Source of the DNA: Mesorhizobium sp. YC-39
Lineage (GTDB): Bacteria; Pseudomonadota; Alphaproteobacteria; Rhizobiales; Rhizobiaceae
Length of the DNA stretch: 64,000 nucleotides
NCBI RefSeq assembly: GCF_025753795.1
Contig: NZ_JAOWPS010000003.1
Coordinates: forward strand, 863,306 to 927,305
Direction: 5' to 3'
Shown in pieces: positions 61,542-64,000 of this stretch. How positions within the stretch are numbered: the first letter of the stretch is position 1; each line of letters starts with the position of its first letter. A program made the translations under genes and the position numbers. Below the pieces are notes generated by a model. The model was not told where the DNA came from, did no database searches, and saw only the letters and a program-made list of their open reading frames with translations.

Positions 61542-61566
61542 CCCCAAGACCTGATCGGTCCTGGGG
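61542..61566 (-). terminator. rho-independent terminator of the integrase gene
   Basis: CCCCAAGACC (61542-61551) pairs with GGTCCTGGGG (61557-61566) except for one mismatch, around a TGATC loop. On the minus strand the stem is followed by TTTTAC, so it ends leftward transcription from the integrase. It lies 8 bases after the stop of the alpha/beta hydrolase, without a T run on the plus strand. Confidence 0.65.
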
Positions 61567-61596
61567 TGGTTACAGAAGTATAGAAATGGCCAGGGC

Positions 61597-62697
61597 TTAC
61601 TTGGCTTTCGAGCTTTTCCTCGGTGCCTTTGCGGCCGTCGGTTCGGCCTTATGCTCGCTCGGCGATGCCGAAGGCGTCGTCAATGGAGACGAAAACACAG
61701 AGCTTTCAGCACTCCCAGCCGCCGCCCCGCTGCGAGGCGTTTCCAGCACGGTGACGCAGCCATCGAGGTCGTTGGTGGCAAGATGCGCGTAGCGCATGGT
61801 CATCGAAAGCGTCTGGTGGCCGAGCCACATCTGCACGCGCCTGATGTCGATGCCGCCCTGGACGAGACGCGAGGCGCAGGTGTGACGCAAGATATGCGGC
61901 ACCACCTGATCGTCGGCGCCAAGACCAACTTCGGCTTTGGCATCGTTCCAGATGGCGCGAAACTGCGCCTGGCTGAGCTTGGTGAACGGGCCCTTGGGCC
62001 GCCGGCCCTCGGTGGGCGGCAGCTTGATCACTTCCTTTACCCGCTCGGTCATCGGAATGGTGCGGCTGCGGCCGGATTTGGTGATCCAGAAGCTGACGCG
62101 ATGCTCCTGGATATCGTTCCAGATCAAGCCGAGCGCCTCGCCAAGACGGCATCCGGTGTCGACGAGAAAAACGGAGAGCCGGTAGGCATCCTCGCTGCGG
62201 CTCTTGATGGCGGCAAACAGCCGTGCCTCTTCGTCCCTTTCCAGGAAGCGAATCCGCCCTGCCCGCTCCTTCTGGCGGCGGAACTCGGGCAGGCTGTGGA
62301 TATCTCCCATCTTATGAGCCTTGCGCAGCAGTTTGCTGAGAGCAGCCATCTTCCGGTTGATGGTTGCGTTGCTGTTGCCGCGCTGGCGCAAGGTGCCGAT
62401 TAGGTTGTCCAGGGTGCCCTGGTCAAAAGCGCTGAAACGCTCTCCGAGGAGAATCTCATCGATTTCGCCGATGAAGGAGCTGACATTGTATTTATGCCGC
62501 CCATCATCCCAAAGTATGTCCCGGTATGCTGAAAACAGCTCTCCGACCCTGTACGACTTTACTTCCCGTATCTTGTTGTAACTGTATTTTATCTTCGAGA
62601 TTTGAGAAGAAAATATCGAAAAATGATCAGAGGGGTCTTCCTCTTGAATCGCTTCGGTCGTCATCATTCGCCACACCCCCGAGTGGATGGCATTCAC
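61597..62697 (-). CDS. tyrosine recombinase / phage-type integrase
   Basis: A 366-residue site-specific recombinase. An N-terminal SAM-like core-binding domain (about 45-140) precedes the catalytic domain with Arg in DTGCRLGEAL, HxxR in HILRHTCASRL, and His/Tyr in WLGHQTLSMTMRYAH, so the active site is complete. The tail (about 320-366) is Ala/Ser/Lys-rich and not part of the family. Start is GTG 62697 or the ATG pair at 62667/62664. The N-terminal third is AT-richer than its surroundings. No att repeats, tRNA or cargo genes were found near it. Confidence 0.88.
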   Translation of the reverse strand: MNAIHSGVWRMMTTEAIQEEDPSDHFSIFSSQISKIKYSYNKIREVKSYRVGELFSAYRDILWDDGRHKYNVSSFIGEIDEILLGERFSAFDQGTLDNLIGTLRQRGNSNATINRKMAALSKLLRKAHKMGDIHSLPEFRRQKERAGRIRFLERDEEARLFAAIKSRSEDAYRLSVFLVDTGCRLGEALGLIWNDIQEHRVSFWITKSGRSRTIPMTERVKEVIKLPPTEGRRPKGPFTKLSQAQFRAIWNDAKAEVGLGADDQVVPHILRHTCASRLVQGGIDIRRVQMWLGHQTLSMTMRYAHLATNDLDGCVTVLETPRSGAAAGSAESSVFSSPLTTPSASPSEHKAEPTAAKAPRKSSKAK

Positions 62698-62853
62698 ACC
62701 TACCCGCTTGGAAGCGCCCTTTCAAGAGTTTTGATCACGCGGTTGTGATTTCATCCGCCCATCGACGGATCCCACGAAATCGTCCCACGGACCTATTCAG
62801 CTACCGTTACCCCCTGTTCCTTCTGTTTGCCTTGGTCCAGTCACGAAACAAAA

Positions 62854-62881
62854 CAGCCCGGGCGTTGAAGCGCCCGGGCTG
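62854..62881 (-). terminator. rho-independent terminator of the porin gene
   Basis: CAGCCCGGGCG (62854-62864) and CGCCCGGGCTG (62871-62881) form a perfect 11-bp stem with loop TTGAAG. On the minus strand TTTTGTTT follows. It begins 28 bases after the porin stop, exactly where a terminator is expected. Confidence 0.9.
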
Positions 62882-62908
62882 GAATTGCACTTGTATTAAG
62901 TCCAGCCT

Positions 62909-64000
62909 TTAGAACGAGCGCTGGAAGCGGAGCATGCCGCCGATGGCGTCGTCGCCATCAGTAATACCGGTCCAGTTGTGGTTCAGGCCATCGAGATTGT
63001 CGATCGAGCCTGCATTGACGTAATCGACTTCGGCCGTGATCGTCAGGCCCGGGACAACGTCATAAGCGATGTTGGCTGCGATGCCGAGGTTTTCACCTTC
63101 GTCATAAGAGATCTGGGTGTTGAACGAGGTCTTCTCGTTGAACTTGTAGGTGCCACCACCCCAAAACGCCCAGTTGCCATCCCACGGCTTGTAGAAGCCG
63201 CGGCCGCCAGCTGCGAAGACATAGGTCGGGTCCGTCAGGTTGTCATCGGTGCCGTAGCCGCCCATGATGAACAGGGAAATTGCATCGTTGACAGTCACGT
63301 CCAAACGAACCTTGCCGGACACTTCTTCATAGTTGCTGTCATAGGCGATGACACCGGTGATGGCGCCCCAACCCTGCGTCCACTTCACGCCGCCGACGAC
63401 ATGCGGAACGTAGCTGTCGATCGTGCCGACGCCGTAGAAACCATCAACGCCGCCGCCCGAGCCTTCTTCGAGAGAGACAACGGCCGAGAAGCCGTTGCCG
63501 GCATCGAAGTAGTACTGGACGACGTTGGTGTCGAAGCCGCCATAGGGAACCAGCGTATCCTGGATGACGTTGCCGGCATAGCCGATGAACGTATCGAAGG
63601 CCGATTCGTCCTTACCGACACGCAGGCCGCCGAGCTGGATCCAGGCGAAGTTCAGCGAAACACCGGTGCTGTAGGCAGGATTGACGTCACCGACGAAGCC
63701 CGCATCACGGTTGTTGTTCTGGAAGTTGAAGCGGGTCTCGGTGTAGGTCTTCAAGGTGCCGAGTTCGGTTTCCTGGCCGGTCCAGGTCTTCAGCGCGAAA
63801 CGGGCCTTCTTGTAGTAGGTGTCGTTGCTGCCGCCGTCCTCAACATCGGCGGACGTCGCACCGTCGAACGAACCCACGTCACCGACGCCGATGTCGTAGC
63901 GGACATAGCCGCCGATGCGCAGGCAGGTTTCGGTTCCGGGAATGTAGAAATAGCCAGCGCCGTAGACGTCGCAGATCTTGACGTATTCGGCGGGTTCCGG
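62909..64000 (-). CDS. Rhizobiales-type outer-membrane porin (5' end beyond window)
   Basis: The frame is open to the right edge and reads 363 residues. Beginning PEPAEYVKICDVYGAGYFYI and TCLRIGGYVRYDIG it matches the alphaproteobacterial porin family (PF02530; Omp2b/RopA-like), with the paired cysteines of the first strand. Repeated aromatic beta strands follow and the protein ends in LRFQRSF, the C-terminal Phe needed for outer-membrane insertion. The signal peptide and first residues lie outside the window. A Met at 63877 is internal, not the start. Confidence 0.92.
   Translation of the reverse strand, partial: PEPAEYVKICDVYGAGYFYIPGTETCLRIGGYVRYDIGVGDVGSFDGATSADVEDGGSNDTYYKKARFALKTWTGQETELGTLKTYTETRFNFQNNNRDAGFVGDVNPAYSTGVSLNFAWIQLGGLRVGKDESAFDTFIGYAGNVIQDTLVPYGGFDTNVVQYYFDAGNGFSAVVSLEEGSGGGVDGFYGVGTIDSYVPHVVGGVKWTQGWGAITGVIAYDSNYEEVSGKVRLDVTVNDAISLFIMGGYGTDDNLTDPTYVFAAGGRGFYKPWDGNWAFWGGGTYKFNEKTSFNTQISYDEGENLGIAANIAYDVVPGLTITAEVDYVNAGSIDNLDGLNHNWTGITDGDDAIGGMLRFQRSF

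Overview
The window looks like chromosomal DNA of a GC-rich alphaproteobacterium of the order Rhizobiales, most likely Mesorhizobium or a close relative. Evidence: dense GC-rich coding with many 1-4 base gene overlaps, the core order rpoZ-rsh-pyrE-(DUF2062)-acpS-lepB-rnc-era-recO, a Rhizobiales-type outer-membrane porin at the right edge, neighbouring pssA/psd genes for phosphatidylethanolamine synthesis, and palindromic intergenic repeats of the kind common in this order. No rRNA, tRNA, CRISPR array or transposase was found. One tyrosine recombinase gene is present without a recognisable island.

Layout. 1-6.7 kb: a cut MerR regulator, two DMT/EamA exporters, a candidate small RNA with terminator, a LysR/tautomerase divergent pair, and a large acyltransferase/acyl-CoA ligase fusion. 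6.8-11.2 kb: pssA and psd, an ABM-domain gene behind a SoxR-type promoter, and an Atm1-like ABC exporter behind an ArsR regulator with a 33-base palindrome at its start codon. 11.2-17.5 kb: LysM protein, LOG-family enzyme followed by an 8-base tandem repeat, ZntB-like transporter, RarD and citramalate synthase. 17.6-21.4 kb: a tightly coupled leftward operon cysS-VOC-GFA-GFA-pip. 21.8-32.5 kb: housekeeping and hypothetical genes (SRAP, Nudix, dihydroorotase, YgfZ, HD hydrolase), a PAS-GGDEF-EAL protein, and a fatty acid desaturase divergent from a LysR regulator with a perfect operator between them. 32.5-40 kb: a RimK-like ATP-grasp ligase coupled to a GNAT/C39-peptidase fusion, an ECF sigma/anti-sigma pair, and a DUF2339 giant membrane protein.

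40-52.5 kb is the core RNA/GTPase/stringent-response cluster, interrupted twice. Between era and recO lie an aminoglycoside phosphotransferase-like gene with no canonical start codon for its full domain and a frameshifted CPBP protease. Between DUF2062 and pyrE lies an insert with a glycolipid-binding-domain protein, a DUF417 (RclC-like) membrane protein, a cysteine-rich MarR regulator with two matched operators, and a VOC protein. 52.8-64 kb: NYN nuclease, uracil-DNA glycosylase, ADH/HxlR divergent pair, GH25 lysozyme, smpB, dapA, lytic transglycosylase, alpha/beta hydrolase, integrase and porin.

The best leads for new biology are the RimK/GNAT-C39 operon, the MarR/DUF417/glycolipid-binding insert, the SoxR-type promoter of the ABM gene, and the ArsR palindrome that covers a start codon. 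All functions are read from motifs and from memory of the families; no database search was run.
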